DNA from: Wocania_A spongiicola
GTDB lineage: Bacteria; Bacteroidota; Bacteroidia; Flavobacteriales; Flavobacteriaceae
Length of the DNA: 64,000 nt
Assembly (NCBI RefSeq): GCF_023502325.1
Contig: NZ_JAMFLZ010000001.1
Span: 1 to 64,000, forward strand
Direction of reading: 5' to 3'
The notes beneath the pieces were generated by a model. It saw nothing but the letters and a program-made list of their open reading frames with translations, was not told the origin of the DNA and made no database searches. Of this stretch, positions 1 to 8,984 are shown in pieces (position 1 is the stretch's first letter; the number at the start of each line of letters is the position of its first letter). Made by a program: the position numbers and the translations under genes.

Positions 1-2358
1 GGTTGCTCCATCATCGGTATAAATATCACCTAAGTCTAAGTTAACTGGAGATGAACCTATTAAAGTTATTACTGGTGCTGTTGTGTCTACAGAGCTTTGT
101 ACAATTACTGTATAATCTTCAACTTCTCCATCAAAATTTGTTTGACAGGAAGTAGGGTTAGAATTATACCTAGCAGAAACTCTCATTCTAGTACTTCCTA
201 GTTGAGCACTAGCAGGAATAGAAACAGACAATGTTGGTAAAGCTCCATTTGGAACATTACTTATGTTACCTAAATCATATGCTTCTCCGCTATCTGTGAA
301 ATCTCCATTTTGATTCCAGTCAATCCAAACAAATGCATCTACTCTATAATTTCCATCAGTATTAACATAAACCGTAAGGTTTTCTGATGTCGATTGAGTA
401 ACTGTTGTACTAAGATTGGTAAAATCCTCATAACCGACATCTTTTGCTGGTCCATCAATATTATCAATTGCTCCAAATATTACCCTAGATACTGCTGTTT
501 GATATGATGTGTTTCCACTAGAAGTACAGTAATTTAGCTGAACATTTGTTGTTGTAAAGTTAACAGAAGCACTGTAAACCGAACTGCTTCCTCCTGTACA
601 ATTACTTCTTACCTGCGCTTCATATTGTGTTGAAGCCGTTAAACCAGTTAAATTAGTTGACGCACTAGACAAACCATTAACATTGGTCCAATTTGATGCT
701 CCAATTTCTCTATATCTTAAATCGTAAGTTGCTCCAGAAGTAGCGTCCCAACTTAAAGATGTTGTCGTAGCCCCAATATTAAATGCATTTAAACCGGTAG
801 GAGCAACTGCGCCAATTGGAGTTAACAAAACATCAGCTAACGTTAGCGTTTGATAATCTGATATGGTTTGCCCAGATAAAGTAAACGACTGATAACAAGG
901 TGCTTCAAATAGAATATCATAAGTTCCTGCTTTAACAGGCCTGTAATAATCACCTCCATTAGCATCAGAAAACGTATTCGATCCAAATGCATCATGACCT
1001 ACAAGTGTTACTGTAGCTTCAATTGGAGTATTGGTACTCGCATCTTTAACAATACCTCTAAAACCATAAGTTCCTTGAGTTAAGTAATCTAATAAAGCGT
1101 CACGATTATAAAGCCAATAATTAACCAACTGACTTTCAGGAAGAAGCTTAGTATCAGATAGTTCAATAGTTACCTCTTTACATTGTTGATAAACATTCAT
1201 ATAATCCTGACGCCCTCCAAATACACGATACCACTCAGCTCCATGAGTTACTCCAGGGCTTGGATATACATTACTATCATCATCAGCCGTCATATATGTT
1301 GTGTCACCTAAGGCATCGCTATCATTTTGCGCATGCGTAGCATATTCTACTCCTGTAAATTCGAACCAATCTCCATCAGGATGTGTATATTGGCTTACAT
1401 AAGCATTATCAAATGGGTAATTAAACAACTCTGTTCCTCCATGAAAGTTAGCAGATATAACAAAATGATTTGCATCTGCTAAAGCCATAAATGCTAAAGT
1501 TTCTGCTTGATAAGCTTCACCATCAGTATGAGCACCTTGAACATTATCTGGATAGTTTCTATTTAAATCTAGATTATTAATGTTACCTCTTCTAGCCCCA
1601 GCTACAGAGGTATTATTAGAGCTTCCATAATAAGTGCCATCTGGATTAGCACTAGGGTTTATCCAAATTTCCGTGTTTTCAACCAAGTTCTTTACTCTAG
1701 CATGATCAGCATGTCCCGTATCCGCGTAAACAGTTAATATGTAATCGATAAGAGTAAGCATCATTGGATACCCAGCAATTTCATCACCATGCATAGATGA
1801 AGTATACATAAGTTTTGGTTCTTGTTCGTCTGTTGTAACATTATCCGAAATTTTCACAAACAGTAGTTCTTTACCGTCATTTTCTGCTGTATTACCAATG
1901 CTAATTTTTTGTACAAGTGTTGGATTGTCATTTTCAAAATCCTGCATTTGTTGTGCATACTGTGCATAAGTTGGATAATTAGCTACAGGAAAAGTAAGCG
2001 TATTTGCAAAACTTTTTGAGGTCGTGCCTTTAAAAGACTTAGCCTGTTTGTTATCGTATATTATACTAGCATCAACTTCATTTTCGCTTTCTGGGACTTG
2101 GAAAGGAATGTTTTTTGTTTGAAATGCTCTAAACTGTTTTTCGTTTGCCCAAGCTGTGAGAGTTTTTGTTTTCTTATCGTAATTAACTATAGATAAGTTT
2201 CTACTAAAAGCTTCAACTTCTGAAGGGTGATTTACTTTAAAAGAAAATGTAAGTTCTCCTTTTTGCTTTAAAAACCTCTCTGCTTTTTGTTCATAATCTT
2301 GAGAGAATGCAAAAACTACATTAAATAAAATAACGAGGGGTAGTAATAGTCTTTTCAT
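1..2358 (-). CDS. Secreted M14 zinc carboxypeptidase with Fn3 and GEVED domains (3' end missing)
   Basis: My own translation of the minus strand from the ATG at 2356-2358 stays open to the window edge (786 codons, no stop), so the C-terminus is missing. Residues 1-19 form a signal peptide ending FAFS. The M14 metallopeptidase domain follows: zinc ligands HGDE near residue 190 and FHGG near 304, substrate-binding NPSANPDG, and the catalytic Glu in VTIELSD near 399. Then come a carboxypeptidase regulatory-like domain (about 430-495), a fibronectin type III domain (about 517-600), a GEVED domain (about 655-750, with WIDWNQNGDF) and the start of an immunoglobulin-like DUF5011/HYR domain. The family removes C-terminal amino acids from peptides outside the cell. 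Proteins of this shape in Flavobacteriia often end in a type IX secretion sorting domain; that part would lie off the edge, so the export route is inference. The gene is divergent from the ABC ATPase gene. Confidence 0.9.
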   Translation of the reverse strand, partial: MKRLLLPLVILFNVVFAFSQDYEQKAERFLKQKGELTFSFKVNHPSEVEAFSRNLSIVNYDKKTKTLTAWANEKQFRAFQTKNIPFQVPESENEVDASIIYDNKQAKSFKGTTSKSFANTLTFPVANYPTYAQYAQQMQDFENDNPTLVQKISIGNTAENDGKELLFVKISDNVTTDEQEPKLMYTSSMHGDEIAGYPMMLTLIDYILTVYADTGHADHARVKNLVENTEIWINPSANPDGTYYGSSNNTSVAGARRGNINNLDLNRNYPDNVQGAHTDGEAYQAETLAFMALADANHFVISANFHGGTELFNYPFDNAYVSQYTHPDGDWFEFTGVEYATHAQNDSDALGDTTYMTADDDSNVYPSPGVTHGAEWYRVFGGRQDYMNVYQQCKEVTIELSDTKLLPESQLVNYWLYNRDALLDYLTQGTYGFRGIVKDASTNTPIEATVTLVGHDAFGSNTFSDANGGDYYRPVKAGTYDILFEAPCYQSFTLSGQTISDYQTLTLADVLLTPIGAVAPTGLNAFNIGATTTSLSWDATSGATYDLRYREIGASNWTNVNGLSSASTNLTGLTASTQYEAQVRSNCTGGSSSVYSASVNFTTTNVQLNYCTSSGNTSYQTAVSRVIFGAIDNIDGPAKDVGYEDFTNLSTTVTQSTSENLTVYVNTDGNYRVDAFVWIDWNQNGDFTDSGEAYDLGNISNVPNGALPTLSVSIPASAQLGSTRMRVSARYNSNPTSCQTNFDGEVEDYTVIVQSSVDTTAPVITLIGSSPVNLDLGDIYTDDGAT

Positions 2359-2539
2359 AATGGTTGGTTATAAGGGTTAAACAATTATTATAAATCTAGT
2401 TGTTTTTTTAAGATTAAATACAATTTTTACAGACAATCTTTATGTAATGTAGCTTTTTACGGAATAGCCATAATTTTTTTGAGGAAACAGATTACATTTT
2501 ATAGTGTCTTATTTTTATTATTATATGTTTTCCGTTTGG

Positions 2540-2547
2540 TATCTTTG
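2540..2547 (+). promoter_or_regulatory. Bacteroidota -7 element of the ABC ATPase gene
   Basis: TATCTTTG matches the Bacteroidota -7 consensus TAnnTTTG exactly. A TTA (one mismatch to TTG) lies 19 bases upstream at 2518-2520. It is 27 bases before the ATG at 2575, which argues against any start upstream of that ATG. Confidence 0.6.
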
Positions 2548-2574
2548 AAATTCTACTTAAATAGCTTTAAAATA

Positions 2575-4248
2575 ATGTCATCAATTTTAACTATTACAGA
2601 TTTATCTATTTCATTTGGTGAGAATGAAGTAATTCACAATGTTTCATATTGTCTGAACGAAAACGAAATTTTAGGAGTTGTTGGAGAATCTGGGTCGGGT
2701 AAATCTGTATCATCTTTAGCTATTTTAGGTTTGCTTCCTAAAAATATTTCTAAAATAAGTTCTGGAAGTATCATTTATAACAATGAAGATTTAACTAAGT
2801 TATCACCCAAAGAATTTCAAAAAATTCGCGGTAATAGAATAGCTTTTATTTTTCAAGAACCCATGAGTTCTTTAAACCCTTCTATGACCTGTGGTAAACA
2901 AGTACAAGAAATTTTATTGCTTCATACAAATCTTTCAAAAAAGGAAGCAAAAAAAGAAGCTATTGTATTATTTGAAAAAGTAAAACTTCCTGATGCAAAT
3001 CGAGTTTATAACGCATACCCTCATGAAATTTCTGGTGGTCAAAAACAACGGGTTATGATAGCCATGGCTATAGCCTGCAAACCAGATGTTTTAATTGCTG
3101 ATGAGCCTACAACAGCTCTTGATGTAACTGTGCAAAAAGAAATTATTAGTTTACTAAAAGAGTTACAACTTGAAACCAAAATGAGCATAATTTTTATTAC
3201 GCATGATTTGGCTTTAATTTCAGAAATTGCAGATAGAGTAATAGTTATGTACAAAGGTGATATTGTTGAAAAGGGTAATGTATCTAGTATTTTTAACAAT
3301 CCTCAACATATATACACAAAAGCGCTTATAAATTCTCGTCCTTCATTAAAAACTAGGTTGAAAATTTTACCAACTATCAATGACTATTTAAATGATGCTA
3401 CTTCTCATGATATAATTACTGCTGAAGACAGAAAATTAAAACATGAAAAACTGTATAGTAATAAGCCTTTATTAGAAGTTATTAATGTTGAAAAAGAGTA
3501 TATATCAAAATCTGGATGGTTTAGTAAACCCGAGATATTTAAGGCTGTAAATAATGTAAGTTTCAAGTTATACGAAGGAGAGACATTAGGGTTAGTTGGC
3601 GAATCTGGCTGCGGAAAATCTACTTTAGGGAATGCCATACTTCAATTAGATAAAGCAACAGCTGGCCAAATTTTGTATAGCGGGGTTGATATCACTCAAT
3701 TATCTAATTCTGAGATAAAAAAACTAAGGAAAGACATTCAAATAATCTTTCAGGATCCTTATTCGTCTTTAAACCCAAGAATTCCAATAGGAGAAGCTAT
3801 TTTAGAACCTATGAAAGTTCATAATTTATATTCAACAGATAAAGAACGCAAAGAAAAAGTAATTGAGATTTTAAAGCGTGTTGGCTTATCTGAAAATTAT
3901 TTTAATAGATATCCTCATGAATTTTCTGGCGGGCAAAGGCAGCGTGTTGGAATTGCTAGAACTATAGCATTACAACCTAAGCTTATTGTTTGCGACGAAT
4001 CGGTTTCTGCATTGGATATTTCTGTTCAAGCCCAAGTTTTAAACCTGTTAAATGAGCTAAAAGAAGATTTTAACTTTACTTATATATTTATTTCACATGA
4101 TTTGGCCGTAGTTAAATACATGGCAGATCAGCTACTAGTTATGAATAAAGGTAAAATTGAAGAATTAGACGATGCAGATATAATATACAACCAGCCTAAA
4201 AAAGATTATACTAAAAAGTTAATTAATGCTATCCCTAAAGGGTTATAA
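2575..4248 (+). CDS. Fused dipeptide/oligopeptide-type ABC transporter ATP-binding protein
   Basis: The 557-residue protein carries two complete ABC ATPase domains in tandem (DppD-DppF type, like YejF or GsiA). Domain 1 has Walker A GESGSGKS at about 37-44, signature SGGQKQR near 153 and Walker B LIADEP near 175. Domain 2 has GESGCGKS near 341 and SGGQRQR near 450. Both domains look catalytically intact. The protein should energise uptake or export of peptides or a similar substrate at the inner membrane. No permease or binding-protein gene is adjacent, which is common for orphan fused ATPases in Flavobacteriia. The frame is open for 32 codons upstream, but the exact TATCTTTG promoter element at 2540-2547 and the homologous start MSSILTI favour the ATG at 2575. 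The substrate cannot be told from sequence. Confidence 0.92.
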   Translation: MSSILTITDLSISFGENEVIHNVSYCLNENEILGVVGESGSGKSVSSLAILGLLPKNISKISSGSIIYNNEDLTKLSPKEFQKIRGNRIAFIFQEPMSSLNPSMTCGKQVQEILLLHTNLSKKEAKKEAIVLFEKVKLPDANRVYNAYPHEISGGQKQRVMIAMAIACKPDVLIADEPTTALDVTVQKEIISLLKELQLETKMSIIFITHDLALISEIADRVIVMYKGDIVEKGNVSSIFNNPQHIYTKALINSRPSLKTRLKILPTINDYLNDATSHDIITAEDRKLKHEKLYSNKPLLEVINVEKEYISKSGWFSKPEIFKAVNNVSFKLYEGETLGLVGESGCGKSTLGNAILQLDKATAGQILYSGVDITQLSNSEIKKLRKDIQIIFQDPYSSLNPRIPIGEAILEPMKVHNLYSTDKERKEKVIEILKRVGLSENYFNRYPHEFSGGQRQRVGIARTIALQPKLIVCDESVSALDISVQAQVLNLLNELKEDFNFTYIFISHDLAVVKYMADQLLVMNKGKIEELDDADIIYNQPKKDYTKKLINAIPKGL

Positions 4249-4365
4249 CATAAATATTTTTTTTGTTAAGTATAGTAAGCTTTTTACAAATCGTAAATTT
4301 TCTTGAAGCGTCTCTTTCAATTTGCTTTCACTTATTGTAGATTGTTCAGGTAGATTTGATTCCAT
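4243..4365 (-). CDS. Possible small protein of 40 residues, unrecognised
   Basis: A minus-strand reading frame starts at the ATG at 4363-4365 and stops at 4243-4245, overlapping the last codons of the convergent ABC ATPase gene by six bases. The product (MESNLPEQSTIS at the N-terminus, FVKSLLYLTKKIF at the C-terminus) is Glu/Ser-rich then hydrophobic and basic, which is protein-like. There is no clear ribosome binding site or consensus promoter. It could be a real small protein or chance; conservation would decide. Confidence 0.3.
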   Translation of the reverse strand: MESNLPEQSTISESKLKETLQENLRFVKSLLYLTKKIFML

Positions 4366-4540
4366 AATTCCGTAGGTTAAGTTTAATGGTAGATTTGGGA
4401 AAATCTATAATATTGGTTTGGTTAATTTGGGGAAAGCAAATATGAAACATATTTTTAAAAAACCAGTTTAAAAACATATAAATTCGATGAAATGCATATT
4501 TTTTTAACATTTAGTATGCTTTTGGTCGATTGAGACTTTC

Positions 4541-5194
4541 TTATAAACTCATCTCAGGAATATCTCCTTCAACAATTAATGTGCCTTCTGTAGCATTTTT
4601 AATATCCTCTACAGAAACCCCTGGAGCGCGTTCTAATAGTTTAAAACCAAGTGTTGTAACTTCTAGTACTGCCAAATTGGTTACTATTTTTTTAACACAA
4701 CCAACACCTGTTAATGGTAATGAGCATTTTTTTAATAATTTAGATTCGCCTCTTTTATTAGTGTGCATCATCGCCACAATTATATTCTCAGCACTGGCAA
4801 CTAAATCCATAGCTCCGCCCATGCCTTTTACCATACGTCCTGGTATTTTCCAATTTGCAATGTCTCCATTCTCAGCAACTTCCATAGCTCCTAAAATTGT
4901 TAAATCTACATGTTGCCCTCTTATCATTGAAAAACTCATTGCAGAATCAAAAAAACTTGCTCCTGGTAATGTAGTTATAGTTTGTTTACCAGCATTAATT
5001 ACATCGGCATCTTCTTCTCCTTCAAAAGGAAATGGTCCCATTCCAAGTACACCATTCTCGCTTTGAAATTCTACTTCTATATCGTTTCTAACATAATTTG
5101 CAACTAAAGTAGGAATGCCTATTCCTAAGTTAACATAATAACCATCTTTTACTTCTTTAGCTATTCGTTTTGCAATACCGGTTTTATCTAACAT
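4541..5194 (-). CDS. scoB: 3-oxoacid CoA-transferase subunit B
   Basis: This 217-residue protein is the beta subunit of a family I CoA-transferase (succinyl-CoA:3-ketoacid or acetoacetyl-CoA transferase). The motif ENGVLGMGP carries the catalytic glutamate (Glu46) that forms the enzyme-CoA thioester; GIGIPTLVANY and GGAMDLV are also typical. With subunit A it moves CoA from succinyl-CoA to acetoacetate, linking ketone bodies and ketogenic amino acid breakdown to central metabolism in the cytoplasm. Subunit A lies 88 bases upstream on the same strand, and the gap contains a short hairpin. Length is normal for the family. The physiological substrate could also be another 3-oxoacid such as 3-oxoadipate. 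Confidence 0.93.
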   Translation of the reverse strand: MLDKTGIAKRIAKEVKDGYYVNLGIGIPTLVANYVRNDIEVEFQSENGVLGMGPFPFEGEEDADVINAGKQTITTLPGASFFDSAMSFSMIRGQHVDLTILGAMEVAENGDIANWKIPGRMVKGMGGAMDLVASAENIIVAMMHTNKRGESKLLKKCSLPLTGVGCVKKIVTNLAVLEVTTLGFKLLERAPGVSVEDIKNATEGTLIVEGDIPEMSL

Positions 5195-5255
5195 CTATCT
5201 TTATATTTTTAATGCTCCTGATAACGTACGCAGGAATCTTTTTAATTGAAAGTAA

Positions 5256-5275
5256 ATTCCTGTATAAACAGGAAT
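5256..5275 (-). repeat. Hairpin between the CoA-transferase subunit genes
   Basis: An 8-bp perfect inverted repeat (ATTCCTGT / ACAGGAAT, 4-base loop) lies in the 88-base gap between scoA and scoB. A partly matching GCAGGAATC copy lies about 35 bases away at 5230-5238. There is no U-run, so it is not an ordinary terminator. It may be a small REP-like repeat or an mRNA-processing element. Confidence 0.5.
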
Positions 5276-5282
5276 ACAATAT

Positions 5283-5984
5283 CTATTCTTTTACTCTTAC
5301 CGTTCTTTGTTCAATCCGTTTTTCATAGGTGTCTCCTTGAAAAATACGTTGCACAAAAATTCCAGGAATATGTATTTGATTAGGATCTAAACTACCTAAA
5401 GGCACTAATTCTTCAACTTCAGCAACAGTTATCTTTGCTGCTCCACACATATTAGGGTTAAAATTTCTGGCAGTCCCTTTAAAAATCAAGTTTCCAGCTT
5501 CATCTCCTTTCCACGCTTTTACAAAAGCAAAATCTGCGTCAAAAGCATGTTCTAAAACATACATTTTTCCGTTAAACTCTCTAGTTTCTTTTCCTTCTGC
5601 TACCTCAGTTCCAAATCCAGCAGGCGTATAAATTGCAGGAAAACCCGCTTGAGCTGCACGACAACGTTCTGCTAATGTTCCTTGCGGAATAAGTTCTACA
5701 TCCAATTCTCCTGAAAGCATCTGGCGCTCAAATTCATCATTCTCTCCCACATAAGATGATATCATTTTTTTTATTTGACGCTCTTGAAGCAATAAACCTA
5801 ACCCAAAATCATCGACCCCAGCGTTATTAGAAATACATGTTAATCCTTTAACACCATGCTTAACCAATTCTGCAATTGCATTTTCGGGTATTCCACTTAA
5901 TCCAAAACCGCCAAGCATTAAAGTCATGTTATCTTTTACGCCTTGAAGCGCCTCTTGAACGTTAGCTACTTTTTTATTAATCAT
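5283..5984 (-). CDS. scoA: 3-oxoacid CoA-transferase subunit A
   Basis: The 233-residue alpha subunit of a family I CoA-transferase. The glycine-rich CoA-binding and oxyanion segment GGFGLSGIPEN is at about 25-35, followed by the family segments NNAGVDDFGLG and PAGFGTEVAEGKE. It forms the heteromeric active site together with the B subunit that supplies the catalytic Glu. The gene is first in a two-gene minus-strand unit with scoB. The terminator of the upstream penicillin-binding protein gene (6049-6081) separates it from that operon, so it should have its own promoter in 5985-6048, where I see no clean consensus. Confidence 0.93.
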   Translation of the reverse strand: MINKKVANVQEALQGVKDNMTLMLGGFGLSGIPENAIAELVKHGVKGLTCISNNAGVDDFGLGLLLQERQIKKMISSYVGENDEFERQMLSGELDVELIPQGTLAERCRAAQAGFPAIYTPAGFGTEVAEGKETREFNGKMYVLEHAFDADFAFVKAWKGDEAGNLIFKGTARNFNPNMCGAAKITVAEVEELVPLGSLDPNQIHIPGIFVQRIFQGDTYEKRIEQRTVRVKE

Positions 5985-6048
5985 TATCTAAATTTTTGCT
6001 GTATAAAATTACGAATAATTGAATAATTACATCAAAGTATTATCAAAT

Positions 6049-6081
6049 AAAAAAACCATCCTAAAAAAGAATGGTTTTTTT
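6049..6081 (-). terminator. Rho-independent terminator of the ricT-gldH-PBP1A operon
   Basis: Arms AAAAAAACCAT and ATGGTTTTTTT (11 bp) enclose an 11-base loop that can extend the stem by two more pairs. It lies 26 bases after the PBP1A stop codon. The A/T-rich arms supply a U-run in either direction. Confidence 0.8.
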
Positions 6082-6106
6082 ATTTTAAGATGTAATACGT
6101 TTCTAA

Positions 6107-8464
6107 TTAGAAATCCAAATCATCTGGAATCTCATCACTTCCATCATCTGTAATCGTTTTATTTTTGACTTTAGAACAGTCAACATTTATAGAAAGGTTT
6201 GCTGGTTCTTCAAAAGCTTCCTTAGAAATATTTAAATCTTTATCGGCATAACAACTTTTCATATATATACCCCAAATTGGTAATGCCATAGCTGCTCCTT
6301 GACCATATTTAGTAGTCCTAAAATGAATCGATCTTTCTTCTCCACCTACCCATACACCAGTAACCAAGTTAGGTACCATTCCCATAAACCAACCATCACT
6401 TTGATTTTGTGTGGTTCCTGTTTTTCCTGCTATTGGATTTGTAAATTCGTAAGGGTATCCTGTTACTACTTCTCTAAAATCTGCTCTATAAGCATCTGCC
6501 CCTTTTGTTCTTAAACGAACTCCAGAACCTGATTGTGTAACCCCTTCCATAAGCTTTACAGTTACATACGCGGTTTCTTCACTTAATACATCGTTGGTCT
6601 CTGGCGTAAACTGATATAAAATCGTGCCGTTCTTATCTTCAATACTAGTAACCATTACAGGTTTTGTATACACCCCCTTATTAGCAAAAGTGGAGTATGC
6701 TCCAACCATTTCGTAAACGCTAATTTCTGGCACCCCTAAGGCAATCGCTGGCACTGGTAAAACTTCAGATTCAATTCCTAATTTTTTAGCTAAATCAACA
6801 ACGGTTTGTGGTCCTACTTCGTCAATAAGTCTTGCCGTTATAGTATTTACTGAATTTGCTAAAGCATTTTTTAAAGTTCTTTTTCCCCCATAGTCACTAT
6901 CGCCATTAGAATTTTTAGGGCACCATGGGTCAGGATTCCCGTGTTTATTTGCTTCTATACAATATGGCGTGTCTGGGTATTCGTCGCAAGGCGATTTATG
7001 TAATTGATCTATGGCTGTTGCATATACTAAAGGCTTAAAGGTTGAACCTATTTGGCGCTTCCCTTGTTTTACCATATCGTATTGAAAATGTCTGTAATTC
7101 ATGCCGCCAACCCACGCTTTTACATGACCCGTTTGCGGATTCATAGACATCATCCCTGGTCGCAAAAACGATTTATAATAACGCATCGAATCGATAGGTT
7201 TCATAATAGTATCTTTCTCCGAAGGTTTTCCGTCTTTCCATTCAAATACAGTCATTTGTATTGGTTCGTAAAACGATGCTTCTATTTCTTTGTTAGACTT
7301 TTTTAAATCATATTTTAAATGATTCCATCTCTTTCCTCTTCTCATTGATCTAAGCATCAGCGTATCAATAGCGCCTCGAGTTAACTCTAAAAATGGAGCT
7401 GTTGGATTTCTTTCTGGTGTGTTTTGATGAAAAAACTCTGCTTGTAACCTAGGCATGTGTTGTTGTACAGCATCCTCAGCATGTTTTTGCATACGTGAAT
7501 CGATAGTCGTATAAATTTTTAATCCATCATTATATAAACTCCATTTAGTCCCATCCGGTTTTGGGTTCTTTTTTATCCAATCTTTCATAAAACCAGAGAG
7601 GTATCCTCTAAAATAAGTAGCAATTCCATCACGATGCGATTGAGGTGTAAAATCTAAATCTAATTCTGTTTTTTGAAGAGAATCTTTTACTACCTCATTA
7701 ATATGACCAGATTTTTCCATCTGAGATAAAACTACATTACGTCTGTTTTTTACGCCTACTGGATTACGACTAGGTATTGGGTTGTAAAAGGAAGAATTCA
7801 CACACATCCCTACTAACATGGCGGCTTCTTTAACCTCTAAATCTTTTGGTTCTTTATTAAAATAGATTCTTGAAGCGCTTCGAATACCGTCTCCGTTGTT
7901 TCCAAAATCATAAATATTAAAATACTGTGCTATAATTTCTTCTTTAGTATATTGGCGTTCTAAACGGATAGCAATAACCCATTCCTTCATTTTTTGTATT
8001 ATCCTTTTAACAAAATTACCTGATGCTTTTTTAGTAAAAAACAATTTAGCTAATTGTTGGGAAATTGTACTAGCCCCACCTTTCCTGCCTAAAAATATCG
8101 CAGCTCTTAATGTTCCTCGAGCATCTATCCCTGCATGTTCATGAAACCGCACATCCTCAGTAGAAATTAAAGCATTCACCAAATGTGGTGACAAATCATC
8201 ATAACTAACAGGTGTTCTGTTATCATTAAAGTAAAATTTCCCTAAAGTTTTTCCATCTGAAGAAATTATTTCAGTAGCAAGATTCGATTTAAGATTTTCT
8301 AATTGTGTATGATCTGGTATTTCGCCAAAAACACCCCACGATGCCATTAAAAACATTAATACGATAGAAAATATACCTCCCATAAACAATATCCAAAACC
8401 ATCGAATATATTTTGAAAAATCTTGTATATTTTTTGTTTCTTTCTTTGCTTTTGTTTTTGCCAT
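6107..8464 (-). CDS. mrcA: Penicillin-binding protein 1A (bifunctional peptidoglycan synthase)
   Basis: The 785-residue class A penicillin-binding protein polymerises glycan strands and cross-links peptides in the periplasm. It has a cytoplasmic basic N-terminus, one membrane anchor (about 21-45) and a GT51 glycosyltransferase domain with catalytic Glu103 in EDVRFHEHAG and GGASTISQQ at about 129-137. The transpeptidase domain has the nucleophile Ser474 in GSTFKPL, the SVN motif and KTGTT near 680. All key residues are present. The C-terminus is an acidic tail ending DDLDF. It is the last gene of the ricT-gldH-PBP operon, 25 bases after gldH, and is followed by a strong terminator. Confidence 0.96.
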   Translation of the reverse strand: MAKTKAKKETKNIQDFSKYIRWFWILFMGGIFSIVLMFLMASWGVFGEIPDHTQLENLKSNLATEIISSDGKTLGKFYFNDNRTPVSYDDLSPHLVNALISTEDVRFHEHAGIDARGTLRAAIFLGRKGGASTISQQLAKLFFTKKASGNFVKRIIQKMKEWVIAIRLERQYTKEEIIAQYFNIYDFGNNGDGIRSASRIYFNKEPKDLEVKEAAMLVGMCVNSSFYNPIPSRNPVGVKNRRNVVLSQMEKSGHINEVVKDSLQKTELDLDFTPQSHRDGIATYFRGYLSGFMKDWIKKNPKPDGTKWSLYNDGLKIYTTIDSRMQKHAEDAVQQHMPRLQAEFFHQNTPERNPTAPFLELTRGAIDTLMLRSMRRGKRWNHLKYDLKKSNKEIEASFYEPIQMTVFEWKDGKPSEKDTIMKPIDSMRYYKSFLRPGMMSMNPQTGHVKAWVGGMNYRHFQYDMVKQGKRQIGSTFKPLVYATAIDQLHKSPCDEYPDTPYCIEANKHGNPDPWCPKNSNGDSDYGGKRTLKNALANSVNTITARLIDEVGPQTVVDLAKKLGIESEVLPVPAIALGVPEISVYEMVGAYSTFANKGVYTKPVMVTSIEDKNGTILYQFTPETNDVLSEETAYVTVKLMEGVTQSGSGVRLRTKGADAYRADFREVVTGYPYEFTNPIAGKTGTTQNQSDGWFMGMVPNLVTGVWVGGEERSIHFRTTKYGQGAAMALPIWGIYMKSCYADKDLNISKEAFEEPANLSINVDCSKVKNKTITDDGSDEIPDDLDF

Positions 8465-8489
8465 AATTAAGTGCCTAAAATTATGAATG

Positions 8490-8984
8490 CTATTTTTTTA
8501 TTGGTTTTTCTATCCTAAAACCTACATCTGTAATACCATCAAGCTCTGTTACGCCATTAACTTTTCCATTTTCTCTCATAGCGTGCTGGATGTTAACAAT
8601 ATACTCTCCAGTTTCCTTAAATACAACTTGTTCTTTATACCACAGTTTATTTTCTTTTACACCTGTTATTCCAGTTCCTAAAAGTTTTCCGCTTGGGTCT
8701 GCCATTCTGTACTCTAATGTGTCCTTTATTGTTTTACCGTATGGAAAAACCATCTCTACAATTAAAAACAGATTGTTAAATTTATAATCGTTTGTGTTTC
8801 TTAAATTAACAAACAAGTTATACGCATTTGTTGAATCTGGCGGATTCACCTTAAAGCTTACAATACTATCTTTATGCCACGAACTTGGAACAGATTTGTA
8901 GGTGTCAAATACACGATTTGAATCGCATGATGCTAAAACAAGAAAAAAAACTAGACAAAATAATACGGCATTACTTAGCTTCAT
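8490..8984 (-). CDS. gldH: Gliding motility lipoprotein GldH
   Basis: The 164-residue protein begins with a lipoprotein signal peptide ending LASC (Cys20). The body matches GldH: the N-terminal VFDTYKSVP, the middle RNTNDYKFNNLFL and the end GITDVGFRIEK. In Flavobacterium johnsoniae GldH is a lipoprotein required for gliding, and its loss affects the type IX-dependent motility apparatus. The start codon lies within the end of the ricT gene (14-base overlap), so the two are probably translated together. PBP1A follows 25 bases later; this gene order is frequent in Flavobacteriia. No other gld gene is adjacent. Confidence 0.93.
   Translation of the reverse strand: MKLSNAVLFCLVFFLVLASCDSNRVFDTYKSVPSSWHKDSIVSFKVNPPDSTNAYNLFVNLRNTNDYKFNNLFLIVEMVFPYGKTIKDTLEYRMADPSGKLLGTGITGVKENKLWYKEQVVFKETGEYIVNIQHAMRENGKVNGVTELDGITDVGFRIEKPIKK

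Noticed and set aside
4530..5066. 178-codon plus-strand open frame antisense to scoB
   Set aside because: It is contained in the scoB gene, whose family motifs are clear; there is no promoter or domain for the antisense frame.
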